Assembly: GCF_026686735.1 (NCBI RefSeq)
Contig: NZ_CP113432.1
Span: 1,550,001-1,614,000 of the forward strand
Length of the DNA stretch: 64,000 nucleotides
From: Pseudomonas triclosanedens
Lineage (GTDB): Bacteria > Pseudomonadota > Gammaproteobacteria > Pseudomonadales > Pseudomonadaceae
Direction: 5' to 3'
Shown: in pieces, positions 18,845 to 27,885 of the stretch
How the letters are laid out: each line of letters opens with the position of its first letter
Position numbering within the stretch: the stretch's first letter is position 1
Notes under the pieces: model-generated
What the model saw: only the letters and a program-made list of their open reading frames with translations
What the model was told of the DNA's origin: nothing
Database searches by the model: none
Made by a program: the position numbers and the translations under genes

Positions 18845-20071
18845 ATGGCAGGCCAGAAGGAACAGTTCGAATTTATCAACGGAATCCGTGGCCTTGCGGC
18901 GTTGCAGGTAGTGCTACTGCATTTCTGCGCCATTTTCTTTCCCGCTTTCGCGCGAGTGGCCCAGGAAGGTAACTATCCACTGGAGTCGGTACTCAGCCAC
19001 ACGCCGCTGTTCTTCCTGATCGATGGCTACACAGCCGTCTTTATATTCTTTCTGATGAGCGGCTTCGTTCTCGCAGGGGCCTTCGACAACAAGGTTCAAC
19101 AGCTTCCGGCACAGACCCTCAAACGCTTCATCCGACTATTTCTTCCAGTCGCCGTCTCCGCGGTCTTCGCGCTCGGGTTGTTCTTCGCCTTCCAGGGTGC
19201 CAAGGAGCACACCCAGGCTGTTACCGGCTCGCCCTGGGCAGCCTGGCTCTATCACATTGATACTGCACCCCTGGCTCTGCTGCGAGAGATTGGCCTGAAC
19301 TCCATGTTGCTGGGATATGGGGGGCAGTCGATATTCTCCAACTGGTCGGTACTGTCGCTTCCCGCCATATCGACCTCTTCAAACCCCCCTTTATGGACGC
19401 TGCACATTGAGTTCTGGGGGTCGCTGCTCGTCTTGTTCCTGGCTGCGGCGCGGAATCTGCTGGCGCGCTCAGTATTCATCGGGATCTTCTGCTGTGCGCT
19501 TCTGGTGACCGGGACCGGCCAGTTCTCTTTGTTTCTGCTGGGCTTTGTCGCTTATCACAGCAGAGAGAGGTGGCTGTCGCGCGAGTTCAATCCAACCATC
19601 GGCATTATTTTGTTATTCATTGGTGTGCTGATGTCCTCCCTACTGGGCACCTGGGCTAGTGGCACGTTGCTGCGAGCGCTCGCCTCGATCACCTATGCGC
19701 AGGCCACAAGTCCAGAACAGTTCCGCGACATCCTCACCGCAATCGTGATCATGCTGGGTATCTGCCTGTCGTCACCGTTACGCAGGCTTGCTTCTGCTAG
19801 GCCCTTGCGGTGGCTTGGGAAAATCTCCTTCAGCCTTTACTTAGTGCACTTTCCGATATTGTTTACGCTTGGCTGCTCGGTGTTCAACGTCGTGTTCACT
19901 CGCTCAACGATGCTGCCAGCGATCCTGACTACCTTCATCGTCATACTGCCGTTGTTGTTGTTGATAGCGAGTTTGTTCGAGCGCTATGTCGACCAGCCTG
20001 CGATCCGCCTGGCAGGGCATTTGGTCCGAGCCACTGACCGGTCGCACTCTCTCTTGCAGCGCAGCAACTGA
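18845..20071 (+). CDS. Acyltransferase-3 family membrane protein
   Basis: A 408-residue integral membrane O-acyltransferase of the OafA/acyltransferase-3 family. The conserved opening is FINGIRGLAALQVVLLHF, with the family Arg and His, followed by about ten hydrophobic segments. These enzymes transfer acetyl or other acyl groups to surface polysaccharides, antibiotics or lipids. The gene and its 200-base leader are visibly richer in A/T than the neighbours and use codons such as TTA, ATA and TTG more often, which suggests acquisition by transfer. No polysaccharide genes lie beside it, so the acceptor is unknown. Confidence 0.88.
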   Translation: MAGQKEQFEFINGIRGLAALQVVLLHFCAIFFPAFARVAQEGNYPLESVLSHTPLFFLIDGYTAVFIFFLMSGFVLAGAFDNKVQQLPAQTLKRFIRLFLPVAVSAVFALGLFFAFQGAKEHTQAVTGSPWAAWLYHIDTAPLALLREIGLNSMLLGYGGQSIFSNWSVLSLPAISTSSNPPLWTLHIEFWGSLLVLFLAAARNLLARSVFIGIFCCALLVTGTGQFSLFLLGFVAYHSRERWLSREFNPTIGIILLFIGVLMSSLLGTWASGTLLRALASITYAQATSPEQFRDILTAIVIMLGICLSSPLRRLASARPLRWLGKISFSLYLVHFPILFTLGCSVFNVVFTRSTMLPAILTTFIVILPLLLLIASLFERYVDQPAIRLAGHLVRATDRSHSLLQRSN

Positions 20072-20074
20072 TAA

Positions 20075-20851
20075 TCAGCCCTGCGCCTGCAGGAACAACG
20101 AGAACAGTTCCGACTGCGACTTGATGCCGAGCTTGGCGTACATGTGCTTGCGATGGACCTTCACGGTTTCGGCGGAGATCGACAGTTTGCGGGCGATTTC
20201 CTTGCTGGAGCAGCCGCTGAGCATCAGCCGGCCGACTTCCAGTTCGCGGGCGGTGAGCGGGGTTTCCATTTGCTGCGCTGTGGATTCCAGGCGGTTCTGC
20301 CAGCGCGGCGCGGGGGGCGCGCTGCCTGCGTGTTCGAAGGCCATGCGCTGGCGCATCAGGGCGGCGACCCACGGCTGCACGAGGGCCAGCACGGCGATCT
20401 GTTCGGGGGTGAAGCGGCCCTTGCTGCCAACCGAGCAGCACAGGGTGCGCTCGCCGTCGAGCTGGACGTTGATCTGCACTTCGTCGGCCACTACGTTGAG
20501 GCTGAAGTAGCGCTGGTAGTAGTCGGTCCGCTCGAACATCTCCGGTGCCACGTCATCGAGGCGGAACAGCCCGCTGCCGGGCGCCTCCCGGCTGGCGATG
20601 TAGAAGGGGTCGAGCAGGTAGAGACCCTTGAGGTAGTCCTGGAACAGCGGGTCCGGCCCGCCATCCTCGCCCGGGCATTCGGCGAACACCTGCGGCCTGC
20701 CATTGCTGAAGAGCAGCACGACCCAACTGTCGAAGGGCACATACTGGCCCAGCAGACGCACCAGCGAAGTCCAGAAGTTCGGCTTGTCCAGCGCCTCGAT
20801 CAGTTGCCCGACCGAGCGGTGCCAGGCGATGTCCTGAAGGGAAAGGCTCAT
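20075..20851 (-). CDS. LuxR-family transcriptional regulator
   Basis: A 258-residue regulator with a C-terminal LuxR/FixJ helix-turn-helix (TARELEVGRLMLSGCSSKEI, then VKVHRKHMYAKLGIKSQSEL, residues about 196-250). The N-terminal 180 residues form a sensor that does not show the acyl-homoserine-lactone binding pattern, so it is a LuxR solo sensing something else. It is divergent from the nitrilase and permease genes, across a 290-base gap, and is their likely regulator; from memory the order resembles PA3599-PA3598-PA3597 of P. aeruginosa. Confidence 0.88.
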   Translation of the reverse strand: MSLSLQDIAWHRSVGQLIEALDKPNFWTSLVRLLGQYVPFDSWVVLLFSNGRPQVFAECPGEDGGPDPLFQDYLKGLYLLDPFYIASREAPGSGLFRLDDVAPEMFERTDYYQRYFSLNVVADEVQINVQLDGERTLCCSVGSKGRFTPEQIAVLALVQPWVAALMRQRMAFEHAGSAPPAPRWQNRLESTAQQMETPLTARELEVGRLMLSGCSSKEIARKLSISAETVKVHRKHMYAKLGIKSQSELFSLFLQAQG

Positions 20852-20879
20852 GACTCTACCCCCGTTGGGTTACCACGCG

Positions 20880-20893
20880 GGCGTAATTACCCC
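20880..20893. promoter_or_regulatory. Candidate operator in the luxR-nitrilase promoter region
   Basis: The dyad GGcGTAATTACcCC is centred at 20886/20887, about 30 bases upstream of the LuxR start, with looser CCAC/GTGG arms outside it (20873-20876 and 20895-20898). LuxR-type HTH dimers bind such symmetric sites. Assignment to this regulator is inference from position only. I see nothing else in the rest of the gap 20852-21142. Confidence 0.25.
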
Positions 20894-21142
20894 AGTGGTG
20901 GTGTGGCCGGCATACTCGGCGGATGCCCTGAACCTGCTGACGATCCGCCGCGGGTCGGCAGAGCGGCGTTGGAAACAACCTGAAAATGCTCATCCAGTCT
21001 TCAGGCCGCGCATTTTCGTTTGATCTCGCCTTGTTCTGCTTCGGCTGGCGGGATGGTGAACAGATTCGTGAGCCGGCGCGGTGCGCATTCTGAGCCTTTT
21101 GCAGCGCCCGGTCACTGAAAGACAAGAACCCGAGGAAGCCCC

Positions 21143-21961
21143 ATGAAAGTAGAACTCGTCCAACTCGCCGGCCGTGATGGTGACGTGGCCTGGAACCTGG
21201 CCCGTACCCTGGAGGCGATCCACGCCTGTGCCCCGGACAGCCAACTGGTGGTGTTTCCCGAGACCCAACTGACCGGCTTCCCCACCCAGGCGAACATCGC
21301 TTCCATCGCCGAGCCGATCGACGGCCCCAGCGTGCAGGCCGTGCAGCGCGCGGCGAAGGAGAAGAACATCAGCGTTACCGTGGGTTTCGCCGAGGCCGCC
21401 GACGGACGCTTCTACAACACTACGCTGCTGATCACCCCCGAAGGCATCGCCATGAAGTACCGCAAGACGCACCTGTGGGCGTCGGACCGCGGCATCTTTA
21501 CCCCCGGCGACCGCTATGCCACCTGCCTGTGGAACGGCATCCGCGTAGGCATCGTGATCTGCTTCGACATCGAGTTCCCCGAGTCGGCCCGCGCCCTTGG
21601 CCAACTGGGCGCCGAGCTGATCATCGTGACCAACGGCAACATGGACCCCTACGGTCCGACCCATCGCACCGCGATCATGGGCCGCGCCATGGAAAACCAG
21701 GCCTATGCGGTGATGGTCAACCGCGTTGGCGAAGGCGACGACAACCTGGTGTTCGCCGGCGGCAGCGCCGTGGTCGATCCCTTCGGACACCTGATCTGCG
21801 AGGCCGGCCGTGAGGAGTGCCGGCAAATCGTCGAGCTGGACTTCGAACGCCTGGCGCAAGCGCGCCGCGATTACAGCTACCTGGCCGAGCGCCGCTTCGC
21901 GTTGCCGGGCGAGATGCTCGAGCACGAAGGTGGCCTGCGCGAGCTGATCATTCCTGTCTGA
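21143..21961 (+). CDS. Carbon-nitrogen hydrolase (nitrilase superfamily amidase)
   Basis: A 272-residue nitrilase-superfamily hydrolase with the Glu-Lys-Cys triad at E40 (VVFPETQLTG), K108 (MKYRKTHLW) and C140 (VGIVICFDIEFPE). The domain is complete and cytoplasmic. Members hydrolyse amides, N-carbamoyl compounds or nitriles; this size and the short CFDIEFPE active-site segment fit the amidase/carbamoylase-like branches. It is followed by an APC permease after 136 bases, suggesting uptake and hydrolysis of an amine or amide under the divergent LuxR regulator. Confidence 0.9.
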   Translation: MKVELVQLAGRDGDVAWNLARTLEAIHACAPDSQLVVFPETQLTGFPTQANIASIAEPIDGPSVQAVQRAAKEKNISVTVGFAEAADGRFYNTTLLITPEGIAMKYRKTHLWASDRGIFTPGDRYATCLWNGIRVGIVICFDIEFPESARALGQLGAELIIVTNGNMDPYGPTHRTAIMGRAMENQAYAVMVNRVGEGDDNLVFAGGSAVVDPFGHLICEAGREECRQIVELDFERLAQARRDYSYLAERRFALPGEMLEHEGGLRELIIPV

Positions 21962-22097
21962 TGCACCGTGGCGCAGGGGCGCGCCGCTACAGCGATTCGC
22001 CAGAACGACGGGCGCCTGCGAGCGCCCGCGAGGCTTGCGGGTGAGCGCAAGCCAGCATTTTCACTGCCATAACAAACACAACGCGGAGTAAGCAGTA

Positions 22098-23420
22098 ATG
22101 GCTCGATTGAAACGAACCCTGTCGCTGGGTTCGGTGGTGCTGTTCGGCATCGCCTACATGACCCCGATCATCGTCCTTGGCACCTTCGGCATTCTTGCCG
22201 ACGTCACTCGCGGCGTGGTGCCCTCGGCGTACCTGGTCGCCTCGGTGGCGATGCTGTTCACCGCACTGAGCTATGGGCGCATGGCCGCCGCCTTTCCAGT
22301 AGCCGGTTCCGCCTATACCTATGTGCGCAAGTCGATCAGTCCAAGGCTGGGCTTCCTTGCCGGCTGGGCCGTGCTGCTGGATTACCTGTTCCTACCGATG
22401 GCCATCTGGCTGATCGGTGCCGCGTATCTGCATTCGGCGTTCCCGGCCGTGCCGCAGGCCCTCTGGGTGCTGGCGTTCATCGGCGTGACCACGGCGATCA
22501 ACGTAGTCGGCCTGCGTCTGGCGAAGAATATCAACGGCGTGCTGATGCTGGTGCAGTTCCTCGTGCTGCTGGCCTTCGTCGGGCTTGCCATCCACTACGT
22601 GACGGGGGATGCCAGCCGGCCGCTGTGGACCCTGGAGCCGTTCCTCAAGGAAGGCACCCAACTGCCACTGATCATGGGTGGCGCCGCCATCGCCTGCTAC
22701 TCGTTCCTGGGTTTCGATGCGGTCAGCACCCTGACCGAGGAAACCCACGAGCCGCGCAAGACCATTCCTCGCGCGATCCTGCTGATCACCCTGATCGGTG
22801 GCAGCATCTTCGTCGCAGCCAGCTACTTCGTGCAGTTGGCGCACCCGTCGGTGGAATTCCAGAATGCGGACTCTGCCGCCTATGAAATCGCCCGCAACAT
22901 CGGTGGCGACCTGTTCGTCAGCTTCTTCCTGATCGGCCTGATCGTCGGCCAGTTCACCTCCGGTCTTTCGGCCCAGGCCAGTGCCTCGCGCCTGCTCTTC
23001 GCGATGGGCCGCGACGGCGTGCTGCCGCGACCGTTCTTCGGGCGCATCAGCAAGCGCTTCGAGACGCCGGTGAACAGCATCGTGCTGTGCGGCGTGGTAG
23101 CACTGCTGGCGCTGCACATGGATGTCACCACCTCTACTTCGTTCATCAACTTCGGCGCGTTCCTGGCCTTCAGCCTGGTGAACCTGTCGGTGATCTTCCA
23201 CTACTACCTGAATGCGCAACGGCGCGGCCTGCGTGAGTTGGTGCTGTTCCTGGTGTTCCCGCTGATCGGTCTGTTCGCCGACCTGTGGCTGATGGTCAGC
23301 CTCGACCACCTGGCTATCTGGCTCGGCGTTTCCTGGCTGGCGATCGGCCTGATCTACCTCGCGGTGATCACCGGCGGTTTCCGCCAGCAGCCGCCGGAGA
23401 TGAACTTCGAGGAGGCATGA
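22098..23420 (+). CDS. APC-family amino-acid/polyamine permease
   Basis: A 440-residue, 12-helix APC transporter. The first helix has the substrate-binding GIAYMTPI motif, followed by FPVAGSAYTYVRKSISPRLG and, mid-protein, YSFLGFDAVSTLTEETHEPR, the pattern of the putrescine importer (PuuP) and related carriers. The substrate is probably a polyamine or amino acid, but specificity cannot be read from sequence. It is preceded by the nitrilase-family gene and followed 54 bases later by a GST gene. Confidence 0.9.
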   Translation: MARLKRTLSLGSVVLFGIAYMTPIIVLGTFGILADVTRGVVPSAYLVASVAMLFTALSYGRMAAAFPVAGSAYTYVRKSISPRLGFLAGWAVLLDYLFLPMAIWLIGAAYLHSAFPAVPQALWVLAFIGVTTAINVVGLRLAKNINGVLMLVQFLVLLAFVGLAIHYVTGDASRPLWTLEPFLKEGTQLPLIMGGAAIACYSFLGFDAVSTLTEETHEPRKTIPRAILLITLIGGSIFVAASYFVQLAHPSVEFQNADSAAYEIARNIGGDLFVSFFLIGLIVGQFTSGLSAQASASRLLFAMGRDGVLPRPFFGRISKRFETPVNSIVLCGVVALLALHMDVTTSTSFINFGAFLAFSLVNLSVIFHYYLNAQRRGLRELVLFLVFPLIGLFADLWLMVSLDHLAIWLGVSWLAIGLIYLAVITGGFRQQPPEMNFEEA

Positions 23421-23474
23421 CGGCGCGGGGGGGCTATGCTGGGGACTCCATGCGGAGCCCGAGGAGAACCCGTC

Positions 23475-24113
23475 ATGTCCCGCATCACCTTCTATCACTC
23501 GCCCCGTACGCGTTCCAGCGGCACCCTGGTGCTGCTGGAGGAACTGGGTGCCGACTACGACCTCGAACTGATCAACATGAAGGCCGGCGAGCAGCGCCAG
23601 CCGGCCTACCTGGCGATCAACCCGCTGGGCAAGGTGCCGGCGATTCGCCACGGCGATGCGCTGGTGACGGAGCAGGGTGCGGTGTACCTGTACCTCGCCG
23701 ACCTGTTCCCCCGAGCCGGTCTTGCGCCTGCGCTCGATGATCCGCTGCGTGGTCCGTACTTGCGCTGGACGGTGTTCTACGGCTCCAGCTTCGAACCCGC
23801 GGTGGTGGACCGCGCGCTCAAGCGTGACCCGGCGCCGTCGGCGATGAGTCCCTACGGCGACTATGACAGCGTGATACGCACACTGGCCGATCAACTCGAA
23901 GAGGGGCCGTACCTGCTCGGCAACCGTATGACCGCTGCCGATATCCTCTGGGGTTCGGCGCTCAACTGGACCATTGGTTTCGGCGTGGTGCCCAACCTGC
24001 CGGTATTCCAGCGCTACGTGGAGCGGATGACTGCGCGGCCTGCATTCGCCAGGGTGGCGGAACGCGATGCGGCGTGGGTCGCGGAGCACGAAAGGGCGGC
24101 GGGAAAGGCGTGA
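23475..24113 (+). CDS. Glutathione S-transferase
   Basis: A 212-residue GST. The N-terminal thioredoxin-like domain has TFYHSPRTRSSG around the active-site Ser/Tyr position, cis-Pro in GKVPAIRH and the glutathione-binding VTEQGAVYLYLAD; the all-helical C-terminal domain shows MTAADILWGSALNW. Start 23475 follows GAGGAG. It may be co-transcribed with the permease. The electrophile substrate is unknown. Confidence 0.9.
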   Translation: MSRITFYHSPRTRSSGTLVLLEELGADYDLELINMKAGEQRQPAYLAINPLGKVPAIRHGDALVTEQGAVYLYLADLFPRAGLAPALDDPLRGPYLRWTVFYGSSFEPAVVDRALKRDPAPSAMSPYGDYDSVIRTLADQLEEGPYLLGNRMTAADILWGSALNWTIGFGVVPNLPVFQRYVERMTARPAFARVAERDAAWVAEHERAAGKA

Positions 24114-24249
24114 GGATCGGCTTGCAGCGATGTACCGGATGCCGGCGGCGCGAGTGAGCGATAGCTCGTTCTGTGGGCTTTATCCCAATGAGCAGAGGTT
24201 AATTCCTACATTGATGAATGCCTATTGGATGTTTCCTGCAAGTAATCGA

Positions 24250-24350
24250 TGATTTGTCCTACGCGACGATTCGTCGTGGCGTAGTAATGATTGATCGACT
24301 AGTCAATCGTTGACTCCTTTGAAGCCCGCCAGCGATGGCGGGCTTTTTTT
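24250..24350 (+). ncRNA. Candidate small RNA with three stem-loops and intrinsic terminator
   Basis: The 250-base gap between the GST and metR genes holds an AT-richer segment ending in three consecutive hairpins: 24259-24284 (CTACGC-ACGA stem, UUCG tetraloop, one mismatch), 24289-24308 (GATTGA/TCAATC) and a terminator at 24322-24350. The terminator lies more than 200 bases beyond the GST stop, too far for a routine end, and fits the 3' end of a small transcript. The 5' end is not defined; it could be as far up as about 24170. No known family is recognised. Confidence 0.35.
24322..24350 (+). terminator. Rho-independent terminator
   Basis: AAGCCCGCC (24322-24330), loop AGCGAT, GGCGGGCTT (24337-24345), then T residues to 24350: a textbook plus-strand terminator. 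It would serve either the GST transcript or an independent small RNA. Confidence 0.9.
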
Positions 24351-24365
24351 ATCCGCGTGGGCCTG

Positions 24366-25286
24366 TCAGCCCTTGGCCGCGCTCACGCCTTCCAGGGTGG
24401 CGAAAGAGGTGTCCTTGGCGGTCAGCAGGAAGTCGCGCATGAAGGGCGCGTCGAGCATGTCGGCGCGGATCGCGGCGAACAGGGTGCAATACAGGCCCTT
24501 CTCGCCCAGACGCCTGGCGGTTACGTAGCCACGCGAGCTGTACTCGTGCAGCGCCCAGTTGGGCAGGCAGCAGACGCCGCGTCCGGAGGCCACCAACTGC
24601 ATCATCATCACCGTCAACTCGGAGGTGCGTACCTGCGCCGGTTCGACGTCGGCCGGTTCGAGGAAGCGGGTGAAGATATCCAGGCGGTCGCGTTCCACCG
24701 GATAGGTGATCAGCGTCTGGTTGGCCAGATCCTCGGGCATGATGAAGGATTTGCCGGCCAGCGCATGCTGGTTGTCCACCGCCAGCAGCGCCTCATAGGT
24801 GAACAACGGCACGTAGGTGATGCCGGCGATTTCCACCGGGTCGGAGGTCACTACCAGGTCCAGGTCGCCACGGGCCAGCGCCGGCAGCGGGGCGAAGGAG
24901 AAGCCCGAGGCGAGGTCCAGTTCCACTTCCGGCCAGGCATCGCGGAACTGGTCGATGGTCGGCATCAGCCACTGGAAGCAACTATGGCACTCGATGGCCA
25001 TGTGCAGTCGGCCAGCGGTGCCGCCGGCCAGGCGCGCGAGGTCGCGTTCGGCGCTGCGTAGCTGCGGCAGCATGGAATCGGCCAGTTGCAGCAGGCGCAG
25101 GCCGGCGCTGGTGAAGCGCACCGGCTTGGTCTTGCGGATGAACAGCGACAGGCCGAGACGGTCTTCCAGTTCCTTGAACTGGTGGGAGAGTGCGGACTGG
25201 GTGAGGTGCAGGCGCTCTGCGGCCTCCACGAGGCTGTCGGCCTCACGCAGGGCGTGCAGGGTTTTCAGGTGACGGAGTTCAAGCAT
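24366..25286 (-). CDS. metR: LysR-family methionine regulator MetR
   Basis: A 306-residue LysR activator. The HTH is at residues 1-60 (MLELRHLKTLHALREADSLV, LTQSALSHQFKELEDRLG), identical in style to MetR of other gammaproteobacteria, and the effector domain, which senses homocysteine, contains GRLHMAIECHSCFQWLMPTI. I start at 25286 because that gives the standard MetR length; an in-frame extension to 25328 lacks a ribosome site. It is divergent from metE, the classical MetR target, with a 118-base shared promoter region. Confidence 0.92.
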   Translation of the reverse strand: MLELRHLKTLHALREADSLVEAAERLHLTQSALSHQFKELEDRLGLSLFIRKTKPVRFTSAGLRLLQLADSMLPQLRSAERDLARLAGGTAGRLHMAIECHSCFQWLMPTIDQFRDAWPEVELDLASGFSFAPLPALARGDLDLVVTSDPVEIAGITYVPLFTYEALLAVDNQHALAGKSFIMPEDLANQTLITYPVERDRLDIFTRFLEPADVEPAQVRTSELTVMMMQLVASGRGVCCLPNWALHEYSSRGYVTARRLGEKGLYCTLFAAIRADMLDAPFMRDFLLTAKDTSFATLEGVSAAKG

Positions 25287-25339
25287 GATGCCGGCCTCGA
25301 CCTCAATATGAGGAAAACTTGATTTCAAAGCGAAGGAAT

Positions 25340-25352
25340 TGAGTTTGTCTCA
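25340..25352. promoter_or_regulatory. Candidate MetR operator
   Basis: The dyad TGAG-TTTGT-CTCA lies in the metR-metE gap and resembles the MetR consensus TGAA-N5-TTCA in spacing and symmetry, with the fourth base pair changed. Its place 53 bases before metE fits activation, but the match is imperfect. Confidence 0.4.
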
Positions 25353-25404
25353 TGAACGGTGGCCTGTCGACAATGTGCTCAACTGACGCATTGGAGATTT
25401 CGGC

Positions 25405-27711
25405 ATGGCATTGGCCCACACCCTCGGTTTTCCCCGTATCGGTCGCGATCGCGAACTGAAAAAGGCCCAGGAGGCCTTCTGGAGAGGGGAGCTGGATGAA
25501 GCCGGCCTGCGCGCAGTGGGGCGCGAGCTGCGCGCCGCGCACTGGCAATTGCAGAAGAACGCCGGCATCGACCTGTTGCCGGTGGGCGATTTCGCCTGGT
25601 ACGACCAGGTGCTGACTCACTCGCTGACCTTCGGCGCCATTCCCGAGCGCTTCCGCCCGCAGGATGGCAAGCCGACCCTGCACACGCTGTTCGCGATGGC
25701 CCGTGGCCGCAGTGGCGATGCGTGCTGTGGCGGTGCCCAGGGGCAGCCCGGTTTCGCCCAGGAACTGACCAAGTGGTTCGACACCAACTATCACTACCTG
25801 GTCCCGGAGTTCAGCGCCGACCAGCAGTTCCAGCTGAGCTGGGAACAGTTGTTCGAAGAAGTGGATGAAGCGCTGGCGCTGGGCCACAAGGTCAAGCCGG
25901 TGGTGATCGGTCCGCTGACGTACCTCTGGCTGGGCAAGGCCAAGGGCGCCGAGTTCGACAAGCTCGACCTGCTCGAACGCCTGCTGCCGGTCTATGGCGA
26001 GATCTTCCAGCGCCTTGCCGCACAGGGCGTGGAGTGGGTGCAGATAGACGAACCGATCCTGGTGCTCGACCTGCCGCAGGACTGGAAGAATGCCTTCGAG
26101 CGTGCCTACAACATTCTCCAGCGCGAACCGCTGAGGAAGCTGCTGGCCACCTATTTCGGCGGTCTCGAAGACTCGCTCGGCCTGGCCGCCAGCCTGCCGC
26201 TGGATGGGCTGCACATCGACCTGGTGCGAGCGCCGCAACAGTACCCGACCATTCTCGACCGCCTGCCGTCCTACAAGGTGCTGTCGCTGGGGCTGGTGAA
26301 CGGCCGCAACGTCTGGCGTTGCTACCTGGAGCAGGCCCTGGACGTGCTGCGCCACGCCCATGAGCGGCTCGGTGAGCGGCTGTGGGTGGCGCCATCCTGT
26401 TCGCTGTTGCATTGCCCGGTGGACCTTGCCCGTGAAGATCAGTTGGATGCCGAACTGAAAAGCTGGTTGGCGTTCGCCGTGCAGAAGTGTGGCGAGGTCG
26501 CTGTGCTCGCCCGTGCGCTGGAGCAGCCCGAGGCGCCGGATGTGCTCGCGGCCCTGTCCGAGAGCCGCGCCATGCAGGCCAGCCGCGCCGCTTCGCCGCG
26601 GATTCACAAGCCCGAGGTGCAGGCGCGGCTGAAGGCGATCGGTGCCCGGGATGCGCAACGCCTTTCGCCGTTCGCCGTCCGTATCCAGAAGCAGCGCGCC
26701 GGGCTGGATCTGCCATTGTTCCCGACCACCACCATCGGCTCGTTCCCACAGACCCCGGCGATTCGTCTGGCACGCCAGGCGTTCCGTCAGGGCAAGCTGT
26801 CGGCTGCCGACTATACCGAAGCCATGCACAGCGAAATCCGCCATGCGGTCGAACTGCAGGAAGGGTTGGGCCTGGATGTGCTGGTCCACGGCGAGGCCGA
26901 ACGCAACGACATGGTCGAGTACTTCGCCGAACAGCTCGACGGCTACCTGTTCACCCGCTTCGGCTGGGTCCAGAGCTATGGCTCGCGCTGTGTGAAACCG
27001 GCGGTGATCTATGGCGACCTGAGCCGTCCGCGACCGATGACGGTCGACTGGATTCGCTACGCCCAGGGCCTTACCGACAAGGTAATGAAAGGCATGCTCA
27101 CTGGCCCGGTGACGATGCTGATGTGGTCCTTCCCACGCGAGGACGTTTCCCGAGAGGAGCAGGCTCGCCAGTTGGCGCTGGCGATCCGTGACGAGGTCGT
27201 GGACCTGGAGCGTGCTGGCATCCGCATCGTGCAGATCGACGAGGCGGCGTTCCGCGAGGGCCTGCCGTTGCGCCGCGAGCAGTGGAAATCCTACCTGGAC
27301 TGGGCCACCGAGGCGTTCCGCCTGTGTGCATCCGGCGTGCGCGACGAAACCCAGATCCACACGCACATGTGCTACAGCGAGTTCAACGATGTGATCGAGT
27401 CTATCGCCGCGATGGATGCCGATGTGATCACCATCGAGACCTCGCGCTCGGACATGGAGCTGCTGGATGCCTTCGAGGCGTTCGAGTATCCCAACGAGAT
27501 CGGCCCGGGCGTCTACGACATCCACTCGCCGCGCGTGCCGTCCACCGAGGAAATGGTCAAGCTGATGCGCAAGGCGGCGCAGCGCATCCCGGCCGGGCGA
27601 CTGTGGGTGAATCCCGACTGCGGGTTGAAGACGCGCGGCTGGCCGGAGACCGAGGCGGCGCTGATCAATCTGGTGGCGGCGGCGCGTCAGTTGCGCCGCG
27701 AGTTCGCCTGA
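25405..27711 (+). CDS. metE: Cobalamin-independent methionine synthase
   Basis: A 768-residue enzyme that transfers a methyl group from 5-methyltetrahydropteroyl-triglutamate to homocysteine without B12. Both TIM-barrel halves are complete: the N-terminal domain starts [15 protein letters not shown], the catalytic half starts [16 protein letters not shown], and the zinc ligands are H654 and C656 (HMCYSEF), E678 and C739 ([11 protein letters not shown]), with the same spacing as E. coli H641, C643, E665 and C726. It is divergent from metR. The same window holds a B12-riboswitch uptake operon, so this strain can make methionine when corrinoids are scarce. Confidence 0.97.
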   Translation: MALAHTLGFPRIGRDRELKKAQEAFWRGELDEAGLRAVGRELRAAHWQLQKNAGIDLLPVGDFAWYDQVLTHSLTFGAIPERFRPQDGKPTLHTLFAMARGRSGDACCGGAQGQPGFAQELTKWFDTNYHYLVPEFSADQQFQLSWEQLFEEVDEALALGHKVKPVVIGPLTYLWLGKAKGAEFDKLDLLERLLPVYGEIFQRLAAQGVEWVQIDEPILVLDLPQDWKNAFERAYNILQREPLRKLLATYFGGLEDSLGLAASLPLDGLHIDLVRAPQQYPTILDRLPSYKVLSLGLVNGRNVWRCYLEQALDVLRHAHERLGERLWVAPSCSLLHCPVDLAREDQLDAELKSWLAFAVQKCGEVAVLARALEQPEAPDVLAALSESRAMQASRAASPRIHKPEVQARLKAIGARDAQRLSPFAVRIQKQRAGLDLPLFPTTTIGSFPQTPAIRLARQAFRQGKLSAADYTEAMHSEIRHAVELQEGLGLDVLVHGEAERNDMVEYFAEQLDGYLFTRFGWVQSYGSRCVKPAVIYGDLSRPRPMTVDWIRYAQGLTDKVMKGMLTGPVTMLMWSFPREDVSREEQARQLALAIRDEVVDLERAGIRIVQIDEAAFREGLPLRREQWKSYLDWATEAFRLCASGVRDETQIHTHMCYSEFNDVIESIAAMDADVITIETSRSDMELLDAFEAFEYPNEIGPGVYDIHSPRVPSTEEMVKLMRKAAQRIPAGRLWVNPDCGLKTRGWPETEAALINLVAAARQLRREFA

Positions 27712-27885
27712 TTCGCTGACGGCGCGAGGAGGCTCTCCCTGAGTGTCGTGCTTCAGGGCGCGCTGTGCCTGGTCGATGACCGCTCGGCGCGTTTCACGAA
27801 ACTGTCATGCGGTTGTGGCAGAGCGAGCGACGGAAATTCATCAGAATCCCGTTCCACTGGGGTTTTGCGTTCCGGATTTTCACTC

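Noticed and set aside
22392..24089. 565-codon minus-strand frame across the permease and GST genes
   Set aside because: Mirror frame spanning two genes and the gap between them, without any domain.
25287..25404. B12 riboswitch before metE
   Set aside because: The 118-base gap lacks the conserved riboswitch elements; MetR control is the simpler reading.
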